Below are positions 49,472 to 58,194 of a DNA stretch of 64,000 nucleotides, piece by piece. Made by a program: the position numbers and the translations under genes. Below the pieces are notes generated by a model that worked only from the letters and a program-made list of their open reading frames with translations, had not been told where the DNA came from and did not search any database. Origin of the DNA: CAZNUP01 sp964609775 (GTDB taxonomy: Bacteria; Patescibacteriota; Microgenomatia; JAMCZE01). Position 1 is the first letter of the stretch; the number at the start of each line of letters is the position of its first letter. The DNA lies in NCBI GenBank assembly GCA_964609775.1, contig CAZSSJ010000001.1, forward strand, positions 36,527 to 100,526. The letters run 5' to 3'.

Positions 49472-51345
49472 AAAAGATAGAAGTTTCTTATCACTTGAAA
49501 GAGGAGATTGCTAAGGCGGCGAATGGTTTATTTGAGGGCCTGAACCTCACTCCTGAGCAGGTTTTTTTGGAGCATCCCGGGAGCGAAGACCACGGTGACT
49601 ATTCAACAAATGTGGCGTTGCAGCTGGCTAAAACGATAGGGGCTAGGGGCGAGGGGCTAGCAGCTAGTCGTTTTTCATCGAGGGAGATGGCGGAGAAAAT
49701 TGTCGGGGTTTTCAAACAAAGTGTATCAGAGAGTGCATCAAAGGATGTCAAAAAAGAAGGAGAGCCCCACTCTGCTAAAGCTTCGTTAGGGGCGCTCTTT
49801 GAGCGATTTGAGGTTGCAGGACCTGGGTTTATTAATTTTTGGTTGACGAAAGAGTTTTTGGTTGGGGAAGTTGGGGAGATCCATGAGAAAAATGAGGGAT
49901 ATGGGGGAAATGAGGAATATGGGGGGAAGCGGATTATGGTCGAGTTTGCCCACCCGAACACGCATAAGGAAATGCACATTGGCCACATGCGGACACTCAT
50001 TACTGGTGAAGCATTGTCGAGAATTCTTCAGGCGTCGGGTGCCAAAATCTTTCGGGCGAACTATCAAGGAGACATTGGTCCGCACGTAGCTAAGGCAATC
50101 TGGGGAACAAAGCTCGTTTTGGCTGAAAGGAAGATGAACTTCGATCAGGCTGAAAAACTGTCTCTTAAAGAAAAGGCTCATCTTCTGGGTCAGGGGTATG
50201 TTCGGGGCAATCAGGAGTACGAAACCCATAAGGAAGAAATTGATCAGTTAAACAGCAAAATCTATCATAAGGATCCTGAAATCGTGCCAGTTTATGAAAG
50301 AACAAGAAAATGGAGTTTAGACTATTATAAGGCTTTCTATGAAAGGTTTTACACAGAATTTGACCGGCTATATTTCGAGAGTGAGGTGGCCGAACCGGGT
50401 AAAAGAATTGTTAAAGAAAACATTGGGAGGGTTTTTAGAGAAAGCGACGGGGCGATTATTTTTGACGGGGAGGAATTTGGGCTTCACAAGAGGGTGTTTG
50501 TCACCAAAGACGGCAACCCTACCTATGAAGGTAAGGAAATGGCCTTGGGACCATTACAGTTTTCAGATTTCCCTTTTGATTTGAATGTTCATGTCGTGGC
50601 GAGCGAACAAGCGGGCTACTTTCAAGTGGTGATTAAAGCCTTAGAACAATTAGATCCTAAGTTCGTTGGCCGAGAATTTCATTTGTCGATGGGGATGGTG
50701 CAGCTCGTTGGCAAGAAGATGTCCTCAAGGACAGGGGTTTTTATTACTGTCGATGGCTTGATTGATGATGTCAAAGAGTTGTTAAGGCCAAAGCTGCATT
50801 CGGAAGGATTTAGCGAAGAAGAAAGTGAGAGAGTTTTGGAGGCGGCGACGGTTGGTGCAGTTAAATACTCAGTTTTGAAAACAAGCCCACTTCTTAATGC
50901 GGTTTTTGATCTGGAAAAGTCGGTGTCGCTGGAGGGCGATTCCGGGCCGTATTTGCAATACACGTATGCCCGGGCTCGAAGTGTCCTTCGTATGGCTCAA
51001 GGCCAGGGAATAATTAATGCAACAATTACTATCCGATCGGATAGTAATTGTTTTGTTAATTTGACTAAGGAAGAGGTTGCAGTGATGAGATATTTGTATC
51101 GGTTTCCGGAAGTGGTGGAGCAGGCGGCGAGGACCTATTCTCCTAATTTAATTTGCTCGTATTTGTTTGAGCTGGCGAAGAGATTTAATAATTTTTATAA
51201 CAATGTGCCCATACTTCAGGGTAGTCGGGAAGATCAGGGGAATCAGGGGGCGAGGGAATTAAGATTGGCAATGACGGAGGCGACGGCGATTGTCATTAAG
51301 AATGGACTTAATCTTTTGGGGATTGCGGCGCTGGAGAGGATGTAG
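49456..51345 (+). CDS. argS: Arginyl-tRNA synthetase
   Basis: This 629-aa class I synthetase has the N-terminal additional domain (LEHPGSEDHGDYSTNVALQLAK), HIGH (THKEMHIGHMRT), a KMSKS variant (KKMSSRTG) and the C-terminal anticodon-binding domain. Between the first two parts lies a non-standard stretch (about residues 75-117) made of repeat-derived sequence: SAKASLGAL and VGEVGEIHEKNEGYGGNEEYGG. The core motifs are intact. Confidence 0.95.
   Translation: MAEMVKKIEVSYHLKEEIAKAANGLFEGLNLTPEQVFLEHPGSEDHGDYSTNVALQLAKTIGARGEGLAASRFSSREMAEKIVGVFKQSVSESASKDVKKEGEPHSAKASLGALFERFEVAGPGFINFWLTKEFLVGEVGEIHEKNEGYGGNEEYGGKRIMVEFAHPNTHKEMHIGHMRTLITGEALSRILQASGAKIFRANYQGDIGPHVAKAIWGTKLVLAERKMNFDQAEKLSLKEKAHLLGQGYVRGNQEYETHKEEIDQLNSKIYHKDPEIVPVYERTRKWSLDYYKAFYERFYTEFDRLYFESEVAEPGKRIVKENIGRVFRESDGAIIFDGEEFGLHKRVFVTKDGNPTYEGKEMALGPLQFSDFPFDLNVHVVASEQAGYFQVVIKALEQLDPKFVGREFHLSMGMVQLVGKKMSSRTGVFITVDGLIDDVKELLRPKLHSEGFSEEESERVLEAATVGAVKYSVLKTSPLLNAVFDLEKSVSLEGDSGPYLQYTYARARSVLRMAQGQGIINATITIRSDSNCFVNLTKEEVAVMRYLYRFPEVVEQAARTYSPNLICSYLFELAKRFNNFYNNVPILQGSREDQGNQGARELRLAMTEATAIVIKNGLNLLGIAALERM
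49765..49800 (+). repeat. Palindromic repeat in argS
   Basis: GAGCCCC and GGGGCGCTC flank CTAAAGCTTCGTTAG, an imperfect palindrome that encodes HSAKASLGAL. It resembles the FAKAS-encoding element of leuS. Confidence 0.5.
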
Positions 51346-51349
51346 GGTT

Positions 51350-51378
51350 TTGACAAGGCGGACAGTTTGAAGTAAGAT
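51350..51378 (+). promoter_or_regulatory. Consensus promoter for the 51386 gene
   Basis: TTGACA, 17 nt, TAAGAT, and the ATG 7 nt later, i.e. probable leaderless translation. Confidence 0.75.
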
Positions 51379-51385
51379 TGGCTAT

Positions 51386-51652
51386 ATGGGAGAGGAAGGA
51401 TCCAAGGAGATATCCTCGGAGGAGGAGTTTCGTGCGGGGACGGAAGCCCTTATAAAGGGGAGAAAAATTCTGTATCCAGATGGTGCTAAGGGTAGGTCGA
51501 TAAAAGACAAAGCACAGGCTCTCGTGGCGGGGCTGGATGATCAAACAGTTAGTGAGATGGTACCGAGGACGGATAAGGGTAAAAGGCCTCGCAGAAAAGT
51601 TCGTCCTGGGGGGGAGACCGGCGGTCAGACTCCGGAAAAGGTTTTCCTTTGA
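51386..51652 (+). CDS. Small charged hypothetical protein
   Basis: This 88-aa protein (MGEEGSKEISSEEEFRAGTEALIKGRK...) is acidic at the start and basic at the end (KGKRPRRKVRPGG), with no recognised domain. The strong promoter ending 7 nt before the ATG supports it as a real gene. It converges on the dockerin remnant. Confidence 0.6.
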   Translation: MGEEGSKEISSEEEFRAGTEALIKGRKILYPDGAKGRSIKDKAQALVAGLDDQTVSEMVPRTDKGKRPRRKVRPGGETGGQTPEKVFL

Positions 51653-51659
51653 GTGAAAT

Positions 51660-51945
51660 TTAAGTCTTCTTCCCGTAGTTGTTGCGGAAGCAAGTGAAGT
51701 CGAGGATGTTGACGACGCCGTCATCGTTACAGTCGTAGCAAACAGCATTGTTGGGGTCGGGGCAAGAAGGGCTGTTTTGGTTATTTGAGCTTCCACAAGT
51801 GGCGCCGACAGTTGAACAGTCATTAGTTCCGGGGCCGGAAACCTTTGTACAAGTGTTGTTGACACAGGATTTGTGCGTGGGGATGGTCGGTTGGGGAGTG
51901 CCGCATTTGGTGCCCAGGGGAAAAGTGATTTTCGAGGAGCATGGT
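51660..51945 (-). pseudogene. C-terminal remnant of a dockerin-like protein
   Basis: On the - strand an open frame without a start reads SSKITFPLGTKCGTPQP, a Cys-rich linker (CVNNTCTKVSGPGTNDC) and a calcium-loop dockerin-like end (CYDCNDDGVVNILDFTCFRNNYGKKT). A stop lies just upstream and the M16 gene starts at 51983, so the 5' part of the gene is missing. Confidence 0.7.
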
Positions 51946-51982
51946 GTCTAGTTGTTGGTGAAAAATCTGGTAGAATTGTGGG

Positions 51983-53266
51983 GTGTTTACTAAGGCTGTT
52001 TTTCCTAACGGACTGCGATATATTCTTGCTCCCATGCCCCAGGTCAAATCGGCCACTGTTCTGGTTATGGTGGAGGCGGGCAGCCGGTATGAAAATGCCA
52101 AGAATAACGGGGTGTCGCACTTTCTGGAGCACATGATGTTCAAGGGAACAGAAAAGCGGCCGGCCAAAATTGAGATCAGCCGAATTTTGGACGGGATTGG
52201 GGCGTCATTTAATGCCTTCACTTCGAAAGAGTACACCGGGTTTTATGTCAAAGCGGCGGCGGAGAGGCTGGAGCTAATTACCGATGTGGTTTCAGACATT
52301 GTTCTTAATTCGCTTTATGAGGCGGCAGAAGTGGAGCGGGAGAAGGGAGTGATTATTGAAGAGATAAACATGGATGAGGATGAGCCGGCCTCAAGAGTTT
52401 TTCAGGTTTTTGAGAAGATGGTCTTTTCCGGCTCGCCTCTTTCGATGCGGGTGGCTGGGGAAAAAGGAACGGTCGCGGGAATGAGCCGGGAGGAGATTGT
52501 CCGGTATGTGCGCAAGATGTACCACAGCAGGTCGATGGTGGTGACGGTGGCGGGACAGGCTGGAGAGAAAGATTTGACTAATTTGTCTAATTTGACAAAT
52601 TTGGTCAGCAGGTATTTCGGCGGTGTTCCAAAAGGGCCGGAGAATGAATTTTTGCCGGCCGGGGAGGGCCAGAAGAAGGCTCAAGGGGAAATTTATGAGA
52701 AGAAGACGGAGCAAGCCCATTTTGTTCTGGGGATGCGGGGCTATAGTCTTTCGGATCCGAGGCGGTATGCGGCGGCGATTTTGGGGAATATTCTTGGGGG
52801 AAATATGTCGTCGCGACTTTTCCAGGAAGTGCGGGAGAAACGGGGTTTAGCCTATTATGTGAGTGCGTTTGCTGAGGAATATTTGGACACGGGGGTGTTT
52901 GGGGCGGCGGCGGGGGGGAAGATCGAAAAGGTTGAAGAGGCCATTAAGGTGGTGTTGGGGGTTTTGGGGGAGATGAGGAATGTGAGGGTATTGGAAGAGG
53001 AGTTGCGGAGGGCTAAAGATTTTGCCAAGGGCAAAATGGTTCTGGCGCTGGAGGATTCTTTCCGGGTGGCGTCTTTTTTTGCCAGTCAGGAGCTCATGGA
53101 GAAGCAGATTCTTTTGCCGGAAGAGGTTCTTTCTAAGCTGGAAGCGGTGACGGAAGAGGAGGTGATGGCAGTGGCCAAGGATTTGTTTAAAGAGGAAAGA
53201 TTGAATTTGGCGGTGATTGGACCGTTTGCCGGGGAAGATAAATTTGAGAAATTGTTGAAAATTTGA
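51983..53266 (+). CDS. M16-family zinc protease
   Basis: This 427-aa protein has the inverted zinc motif HFLEH (residues 46-50) with the downstream Glu in VEREKGVIIEEI, and the C-terminal non-catalytic M16 half (SSRLFQEVREKRGLAYYVSA). GTG 51983 lies 7 nt after TAGAAT, i.e. leaderless. Bacterial relatives (YmxG/PqqL type) process peptides. A 9-bp repeat inserts DLTNLSNLTNL in a loop near residue 200. Confidence 0.92.
   Translation: MFTKAVFPNGLRYILAPMPQVKSATVLVMVEAGSRYENAKNNGVSHFLEHMMFKGTEKRPAKIEISRILDGIGASFNAFTSKEYTGFYVKAAAERLELITDVVSDIVLNSLYEAAEVEREKGVIIEEINMDEDEPASRVFQVFEKMVFSGSPLSMRVAGEKGTVAGMSREEIVRYVRKMYHSRSMVVTVAGQAGEKDLTNLSNLTNLVSRYFGGVPKGPENEFLPAGEGQKKAQGEIYEKKTEQAHFVLGMRGYSLSDPRRYAAAILGNILGGNMSSRLFQEVREKRGLAYYVSAFAEEYLDTGVFGAAAGGKIEKVEEAIKVVLGVLGEMRNVRVLEEELRRAKDFAKGKMVLALEDSFRVASFFASQELMEKQILLPEEVLSKLEAVTEEEVMAVAKDLFKEERLNLAVIGPFAGEDKFEKLLKI
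52571..52608 (+). repeat. 9-bp tandem repeat in the M16 gene
   Basis: Units of the type ATTTGACTA/ATTTGTCTA repeat four times and encode DLTNLSNLTNL. The same DNA repeat is in the giant surface gene at 7292 and 7732. Confidence 0.75.
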
Positions 53267-53313
53267 GTCTTTGCGATTAAGATAGTTAGGAGACTTAACA
53301 AGCTTAATTTTTT

Positions 53314-53904
53314 ATGGAAAGAACACTTGTCTTAATTAAACCGGATGGGGTCAAGAGGGGTCTTATCGGAGAGATTATTTCCCGGTTTGAGAGAGTCGGG
53401 CTTAAGATTGTGGGGCTGAAGATGGTGTGGGTGAGTGAGGAGCTTGCCCGGAAGCATTATCCGGTGTCGCGAAAAGCCTGGTTGGAGAACATCGGGACGA
53501 GGGTGCTTAAGGATTATGAAGAATATGGCCTTGACCCTCATGAGCACCTGGATAGTCTTGAACCTTTAGAGATTGGGAAAAAAATGGCGGAATGGCTGGT
53601 GGGTTTTTTGACTGGCGGGCCCGTTGTGGCGATGGTTCTTGAAGGTTACTCGGCTGTCAAGGTCGTTCGCAAACTAGTGGGGCATACTTTTGGAGAGAAG
53701 GCTGAACCAGGATCGATTCGAGGGGATTTTCAAAGTGCTCCGGGCTACTTGGGTTTCAAGAACACATCAGCGGCTAAGAACCTGGTCCACGCTTCCGGGA
53801 GTGCCGAGGAGGCAAAGTTCGAGGAGGAGCTGTGGTTTCGGGAGAGTGAAATACACGAGTACAAACGGGTTGATGAAGAGTTGATGTTCGGCTCACTTAC
53901 TTGA
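53314..53904 (+). CDS. ndk: Nucleoside diphosphate kinase with long insertion
   Basis: This 196-aa protein begins MERTLVLIKPDGVKRGLIGE and has the active-site histidine in KNLVHASGS. It is about 50 residues longer than usual: an extra helical segment (KAWLENIGTRVLKDYEEYGLD...) follows the HYPVSRK motif before the conserved GPVVAMVLEG. It balances nucleotide triphosphates using ATP. Confidence 0.94.
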   Translation: MERTLVLIKPDGVKRGLIGEIISRFERVGLKIVGLKMVWVSEELARKHYPVSRKAWLENIGTRVLKDYEEYGLDPHEHLDSLEPLEIGKKMAEWLVGFLTGGPVVAMVLEGYSAVKVVRKLVGHTFGEKAEPGSIRGDFQSAPGYLGFKNTSAAKNLVHASGSAEEAKFEEELWFRESEIHEYKRVDEELMFGSLT

Positions 53905-54301
53905 CTTCAATTGGCTTTCCCCCGGGACTTGCGTTGATGCCGTTTAGCATGATGGTGGCCTGGCCGCCCTTGGGACCAGCGCCATTAATTTTGAAGACGT
54001 GGGTGGTTTGGCTTTGGCCGCCGGAAAGGGACAAGACAGTTTTAGAGATGCCACTTTGAGTGTCTTTGTAGATTAGATAGGCGCTGGCGGGGCTTTCGAG
54101 GGAGACGGAGATCTGGTAGGTTGTCACGTCAATTTTCTTGACGTCAACCTGAGTGATTTTGACCTCGGGGGCGGCGGTGGTGGGGAGAGTGATGCGGTTT
54201 TGCAGCTCTTTAGTGAGAAAAGGGGTCATGGCTGTCGCGATCAAGAGGAAGCTTAAAAGGGCGCTAACATAGATGGTGCTTTTGGCCAGAACGCCGATCA
54301 T
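53897..54301 (-). CDS. Membrane-anchored beta-domain hypothetical protein
   Basis: This 134-aa protein has one membrane segment (STIYVSALLSFLLIATAMTPF) and an outer Ig-like beta domain (EVKITQVDVKKIDVTTYQISVSLESP). It overlaps the ndk end tail-to-tail by 8 nt and is followed upstream by tRNA-Pro. I do not recognise a family. Confidence 0.65.
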   Translation of the reverse strand: MIGVLAKSTIYVSALLSFLLIATAMTPFLTKELQNRITLPTTAAPEVKITQVDVKKIDVTTYQISVSLESPASAYLIYKDTQSGISKTVLSLSGGQSQTTHVFKINGAGPKGGQATIMLNGINASPGGKPIEVK

Positions 54302-54337
54302 GAATAAATTAGAACACTTTGCAGGAGGGATTGCAAG

Positions 54338-54409
54338 TCGGGGATGTGAGATTTGAACTCACGGCCTCCTGGTCCCGAACCAGGCGCGCTACCACTGCGC
54401 TAATCCCCG
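54338..54409 (-). tRNA. tRNA-Pro (anticodon CGG)
   Basis: The minus strand folds as a cloverleaf: acceptor CGGGGAT/ATCCCCG, D-stem GCGC, anticodon stem CCTGG/CCAGG with loop TTCGGGA, T-stem GTGAG/CTCAC with loop TTCAAAT, discriminator A. The C1-G72 pair is typical of bacterial tRNA-Pro. No CCA is encoded. Confidence 0.93.
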
Positions 54410-54445
54410 TTGCTCGGCGGGCGGGCCGAACCGATGAGGACATTT

Positions 54446-54490
54446 TAAGTTACTTGAGCCACTTAAGCAACTTAAGCTACTTAAATTTTT
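54446..54490. repeat. 9-bp CTTAAGNNN repeat cluster 1
   Basis: About five units of the type ACTTAAGCA repeat between tRNA-Pro and the four-helix-bundle gene. Similar clusters follow at 55046 and 55208. Confidence 0.7.
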
Positions 54491-54520
54491 CATTTTTCCG
54501 GAATTCGTTTCGTTTTCTTG

Positions 54521-55039
54521 TCAGGTTTTCAGTGTAACCGCCCTGAGTGATAATTTTGTTTTCGATATTTTTATTTGCTTGTAGACGAGATAGCTTGCCT
54601 GGTGGCAGAGGGTTAGAAGCACATTGGCGGCCTGCTCCGGATTTGATGAAAGATGGGGATTGGTTTTGAATTGGCCTTCGGAATCGAGATTGTCAAGCCT
54701 GGTTAAAGAGAAACTTCGCTGCCGGATTTTTTCCACCCGCGGATCAGTTTTTGACCAGATTTTAAGACCTTTTTGCCTTAAGAAGTCTTCATAATCTTCG
54801 GTCAGTTCTTCAAACGATGTTCGGGCAACGTCAAGTAAGGTGATTTCACTTTTCATGGATGTTAGATCCCGACCGGCGCCTTCGACGATGTTTTGCTTAC
54901 CAGACCTAGCGGCCTGAGTCATCTGCTCGCGGGTTCGGCGATGGTCAATTTCCGGAAGAAAAGTTCTTAAAAAGTCAGAAGTGAGGTCGAAGATAATTGT
55001 GGCGTAGCGATAGGAGAGGAGTTTTTTCTGAGGGGGCAT
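54521..55039 (-). CDS. Four-helix-bundle protein (23S-rRNA intervening-sequence type), paralogue 2
   Basis: This 172-aa protein has RTREQMTQAARSGKQNIVEGA and a later CHQASYLV, matching the protein at 42137-42739. It is flanked by CTTAAG repeat clusters and lies between two tRNA genes, a setting that suggests insertion. The function of the family is not established. Confidence 0.78.
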   Translation of the reverse strand: MPPQKKLLSYRYATIIFDLTSDFLRTFLPEIDHRRTREQMTQAARSGKQNIVEGAGRDLTSMKSEITLLDVARTSFEELTEDYEDFLRQKGLKIWSKTDPRVEKIRQRSFSLTRLDNLDSEGQFKTNPHLSSNPEQAANVLLTLCHQASYLVYKQIKISKTKLSLRAVTLKT

Positions 55040-55115
55040 GAATTAATCTTAAGTTATTTAAGCTTGTTAAGCAACCTGAGGAGGCGCTTGTGCTAAAATT
55101 GGAGGTGAAGAAGAT

Positions 55116-55187
55116 GCCCCTGTAGCTCAACGGATAGAGTAGCGGCGTCCTAAGCTGTTGATGCCAGTTCAATTCTGGCCAGGGGTG
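55116..55187 (+). tRNA. tRNA-Arg (anticodon CCT)
   Basis: Acceptor GCCCCTG/CAGGGGT (with a terminal G-U pair), D-arm GCTC..GAGT, anticodon stem GCGGC/GCTGT with loop GTCCTAA, T-stem GCCAG/CTGGC with loop TTCAATT, discriminator G. No CCA is encoded. Confidence 0.9.
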
Positions 55188-55207
55188 CCGAGAAGTTCCG
55201 AGGACTT

Positions 55208-55256
55208 GCTTAAGTGACTTAAGAAACTTAAGAATCTTAAGGAACTTAAGTTATTT
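55208..55256. repeat. 9-bp CTTAAGNNN repeat cluster 3
   Basis: Five units (CTTAAGTGA, CTTAAGAAA, CTTAAGAAT, CTTAAGGAA, CTTAAGTTA) lie directly before the sortase start. Confidence 0.8.
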
Positions 55257-55940
55257 GTGAAGCGGGATTACTTCAAGATTTTTCTGCTCCGGACGATTGG
55301 GAATTTTCTTGTTCTGTCGGCGATTGCCGGAGTGGTTTTGACTTTTGCGCCGGCGGTGTCGGCGGAAGTGCATTATCGGTGGGATCAGGTGATTGGGAGG
55401 ACGTACGTCGTGGCCGGGCAGGCTCCCACTTCGCCTGCCGGCTCCGCGGGGCAGGGGGGATTTGGCAAACTAGTGGCTAATCCACCGCTTCTAATTAAGC
55501 CGATGAATACTGATTTCGGAGTGGTGATTCCGAAGATTAATGCCAATGCGAGGGTGATTGCCAACGTCGATCCGGGGAATCCGGCGGAGTACTTGGTGGC
55601 TTTGAAAGAGGGAGTGGCCCACGCGGCCGGGACGGCTTATCCTGGGCAGGTCGGTAATTCCGTTCTTTTTGCCCACTCGGTGGGGAACTTTTGGGAAGTC
55701 AACCAATGGAATGCGGTTTTTTATCTGCTGAGAGAACTTAATCCCGGAGACGAAGTTGACGTTTTCTATCAGGGAAAACGCTATTTTTATCAAGTCTATG
55801 ATAAAAGGATTGTTGATCCGAATGAGGTCGGATACCTCAGCCGGGAGGCGGATTTTGCCAAACTTACTTTGCAGACCTGCTGGCCGCCGGGAACGACCCT
55901 CAAAAGGTTATTGGTGTTTGCCAAGTTGAGGAGTAGTTGA
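55257..55940 (+). CDS. Sortase-type transpeptidase
   Basis: This 227-aa protein starts at GTG 55257, has a membrane segment (about 12-36) and a sortase barrel with His140 (FAHSVG), Cys208 (LTLQTCWPPG) and Arg217. TLQTC is the usual catalytic signature. Sortases join surface proteins to the envelope. No LPXTG substrate is seen in this window. A loop (residues 57-68, PTSPAGSAGQGG) is encoded by a short palindromic repeat. The end overlaps the convergent protease gene by 33 nt. Confidence 0.9.
   Translation: MKRDYFKIFLLRTIGNFLVLSAIAGVVLTFAPAVSAEVHYRWDQVIGRTYVVAGQAPTSPAGSAGQGGFGKLVANPPLLIKPMNTDFGVVIPKINANARVIANVDPGNPAEYLVALKEGVAHAAGTAYPGQVGNSVLFAHSVGNFWEVNQWNAVFYLLRELNPGDEVDVFYQGKRYFYQVYDKRIVDPNEVGYLSREADFAKLTLQTCWPPGTTLKRLLVFAKLRSS
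55430..55457 (+). repeat. Short palindromic repeat in the sortase gene
   Basis: CGCCTGCCGGCTCCGCGGGG is a palindrome-rich element encoding SPAGSAGQG in a loop before the catalytic domain. Confidence 0.5.
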
Positions 55941-56858
55941 TTTTAAATGTTTGAGGGCTGGTCCTACTCCCTGAAGACTGATCATCATTGCTTGGTTGTC
56001 GAAAAGGTTTAAGATGTGTGGAGAGTAGATGAGCGAAGAGATTGCTGTTATTGTGGGACTGCCATTGATCAGGCTAATTGCCGGGCCTCCACTTGAGCCG
56101 GATTCAAGGTTAATGCTGAAAACCGGGGTGTTGGTGCTGAAATTCTTGACGTAAAATCCTTCCGCATAATATGCGCGGGTTTGGCCATTCCCGGGGACTG
56201 TTATTCTTGGAAAGCTCAGTGAGGCAATTCTCTCTCCGGGCTTAAAGCGGTGAGATTCGGAGTAGGGAGTTATGTCGTCTGTGGTGAAAGGGTTATTGGA
56301 GTCTTCTATTTCCAAAACTACAATGTCTGAGTTAGGAACCGGCTCATAGTGGAAGCCTTCATAATATGATCTTGTCTGTTCATCGATACCTGGCCGCTGG
56401 ATGTCGATTCTATTAATGGTTGGTGTTCTGGTGAAGTTGTCGAAATCGGGGCCGAACTGATGCATATATGGGTCATCTAATCTAAGGACGTGTTTATTGG
56501 TGGCTAGATAATATCTATTATCCTCAATATCTAGAAGGAACCCTGAAGCCCCAATGTTCATGTTATTGACAGAAACGCCGATTAGAAAAAGACCCTTTTT
56601 TACTTTTTCCTCTTGGTCTTTAGTGAGGAAGCTTTCTGTTGTTTCAACGTAGGTGTCGGGGCGGCCTTGTTCTGCTGCGGCGGTGGCGGTGCTGATGATG
56701 TAGTATGATGAAGGAGGGAAAACGCGACCGATTATTTTTTCCCTCTCACCGGTGGCGGCGGTAGCCACTGAACAGAAAAAGCAGGCGAGAGAGAAGAAAA
56801 AAAACGCTTTCCAGGGGAGAACCTTGTCCTTATAGGGATTTTTTTCCTGGGGTTCCAT
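55908..56858 (-). CDS. Membrane-anchored trypsin-like serine protease
   Basis: This 316-aa protein has one N-terminal membrane segment (about 17-35) and a chymotrypsin-fold domain with His123 (LATNKHVL), Asp178 (NSDIVVLEI) and Ser256 in GSSGGP. It probably acts outside the membrane. It is translated right after the PEGA-domain gene (TAATG overlap), so the two form an operon. Confidence 0.85.
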   Translation of the reverse strand: MEPQEKNPYKDKVLPWKAFFFFSLACFFCSVATAATGEREKIIGRVFPPSSYYIISTATAAAEQGRPDTYVETTESFLTKDQEEKVKKGLFLIGVSVNNMNIGASGFLLDIEDNRYYLATNKHVLRLDDPYMHQFGPDFDNFTRTPTINRIDIQRPGIDEQTRSYYEGFHYEPVPNSDIVVLEIEDSNNPFTTDDITPYSESHRFKPGERIASLSFPRITVPGNGQTRAYYAEGFYVKNFSTNTPVFSINLESGSSGGPAISLINGSPTITAISSLIYSPHILNLFDNQAMMISLQGVGPALKHLKSTTPQLGKHQ

Positions 56859-58105
56859 TATCGTAAATTAATTGAATAGAGGTTTTTGCCGATGCCGGCA
56901 TTGAGGCTGGTCAGGATGACGACTTTGCTCCAGTTGGGCCAGCTGAAGACGATGGAATCGACGAACGGGCCGGCGTAGATGACGGCTTTATTAGTGCCAT
57001 CATATTCCATGATGGAGATGTCTTTGGCTGTGTGGGCGATGAGATGGCGGCTGCTGGGGAACCACTGGCAATTTACAATTTGGCTTCGCGCTCCTTCGGA
57101 GCCCAATTTACAATTTTCAATTTCGTAGTTCTTGTCTTCCTTAACGTCATATACATAGAGACTTGCTGGGGAGATTGTGCGACTTTCGGGGGTGGGGTTG
57201 GTGCCGGGGATGGAGGAGGGGATGATTTTGGCAAGAGTGGCTGAAGCGGTGGCTTGGTAGAGAACTTTGTTTTCATCAGGTGAGAAGGAGATGGCGGTGG
57301 TGTTGGCAGTCAAAAAGGAGGCGAGACTTAGCTCCAGTTTGGACATTTGGGCGAGAAAGCGCTTTTGGGAGAAGGTTTGCCATTCCTGGAGAGTCTGGTT
57401 AATTTGGAGTTGGGTCAGGGGCAGAAGTTGGGAATTGAGTTGGTCGGAATTTAAAAGGTAGGTTAGGCCGTTTTTGGGGGTGGCGGCGGAAGAGGCAATT
57501 TCGGGTTGGGAGCCGGTGTAGGCAAGGATCTGCTTTGTGTCCGGGCTCCAAAGGAATTTGGCCCGGCTGGCAATTTGCCCGAGCGAGTCTTGATAGATCT
57601 GGCGAAAGTCGCCGCTGCCGCTTAGGGGCGTGGGGATGTTTGACCGGCCCATGTCGAGAATCCAGAGGCCATTTTTCTGGGCCGAAGCGGAGGCCACGCT
57701 ATAGACAATTTTGCTCTGGTCGGGGGAGAGGACGGGATTTGTGGCCCCGGTGAGGGTTAAGGGCGTTAGATTGGGGACTTTGGGAAAGAGAAAGGCGTTG
57801 GTTTTGAAGACTTCCTCTTGTTTAATCGGAATGGTTTTTTGCCAAGGGGAGTAGCCGTCGAGCTGAAGGGTAATGTCATAGTTGTCTGGCTGGAGATTCA
57901 GACTGTTATTGGTGGCGGTTTTCAGGGTTCCATTGATTAAAACAGAGGCTCCATTAGGATCGCTGGTGGCGACGAGAATGCCGGTGCCGTTGAATTGGCG
58001 AGTGCTGGGGTTGAACTCGTAGCCTTTAGCCAGGTAGATTACCAAGACGATGGCAACGAGAATGAGCGTGATGGTGGCAAGGAGGACGAGGGTGACCTTT
58101 GTCAT
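56858..58105 (-). CDS. PEGA-domain protein with beta-propeller-like body
   Basis: This 415-aa protein has a membrane anchor (about 4-26), a PEGA domain (GILVATSDPNGASVLINGTLK...LQLDGYSPW, about 40-110) and a C-terminal TolB/WD40-like propeller (NPVLSPDQSKIVYSV, LWSPDTKQILAY, FSPDENKVLYQ). PEGA domains occur in surface-associated proteins. It is in an operon with the trypsin-like protease. Confidence 0.8.
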   Translation of the reverse strand: MTKVTLVLLATITLILVAIVLVIYLAKGYEFNPSTRQFNGTGILVATSDPNGASVLINGTLKTATNNSLNLQPDNYDITLQLDGYSPWQKTIPIKQEEVFKTNAFLFPKVPNLTPLTLTGATNPVLSPDQSKIVYSVASASAQKNGLWILDMGRSNIPTPLSGSGDFRQIYQDSLGQIASRAKFLWSPDTKQILAYTGSQPEIASSAATPKNGLTYLLNSDQLNSQLLPLTQLQINQTLQEWQTFSQKRFLAQMSKLELSLASFLTANTTAISFSPDENKVLYQATASATLAKIIPSSIPGTNPTPESRTISPASLYVYDVKEDKNYEIENCKLGSEGARSQIVNCQWFPSSRHLIAHTAKDISIMEYDGTNKAVIYAGPFVDSIVFSWPNWSKVVILTSLNAGIGKNLYSINLR

Positions 58106-58120
58106 AGGCAGATCTATTTT

Positions 58121-58164
58121 AGCACAACAGAGTTGTGCTGCGATCCTCTCCGCCAGCCGGCGGA
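58121..58164. repeat. Two short palindromes between divergent genes
   Basis: AGCACAAC-AGA-GTTGTGCT (58121-58139) and TCCGCC-AGCC-GGCGGA (58149-58164). The second belongs to the class of copied short palindromes. Role unknown. Confidence 0.5.
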
Positions 58165-58194
58165 TGCGGGTCTAAACATAGACTGATATAATAA

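Noticed and set aside
51308..52236. Long - strand frames over the 51.3-52.2 kb region
   Set aside because: Only the frame ending at 51660 (dockerin-like tail) makes protein sense; the others are shadows of argS, the small gene and the M16 gene.
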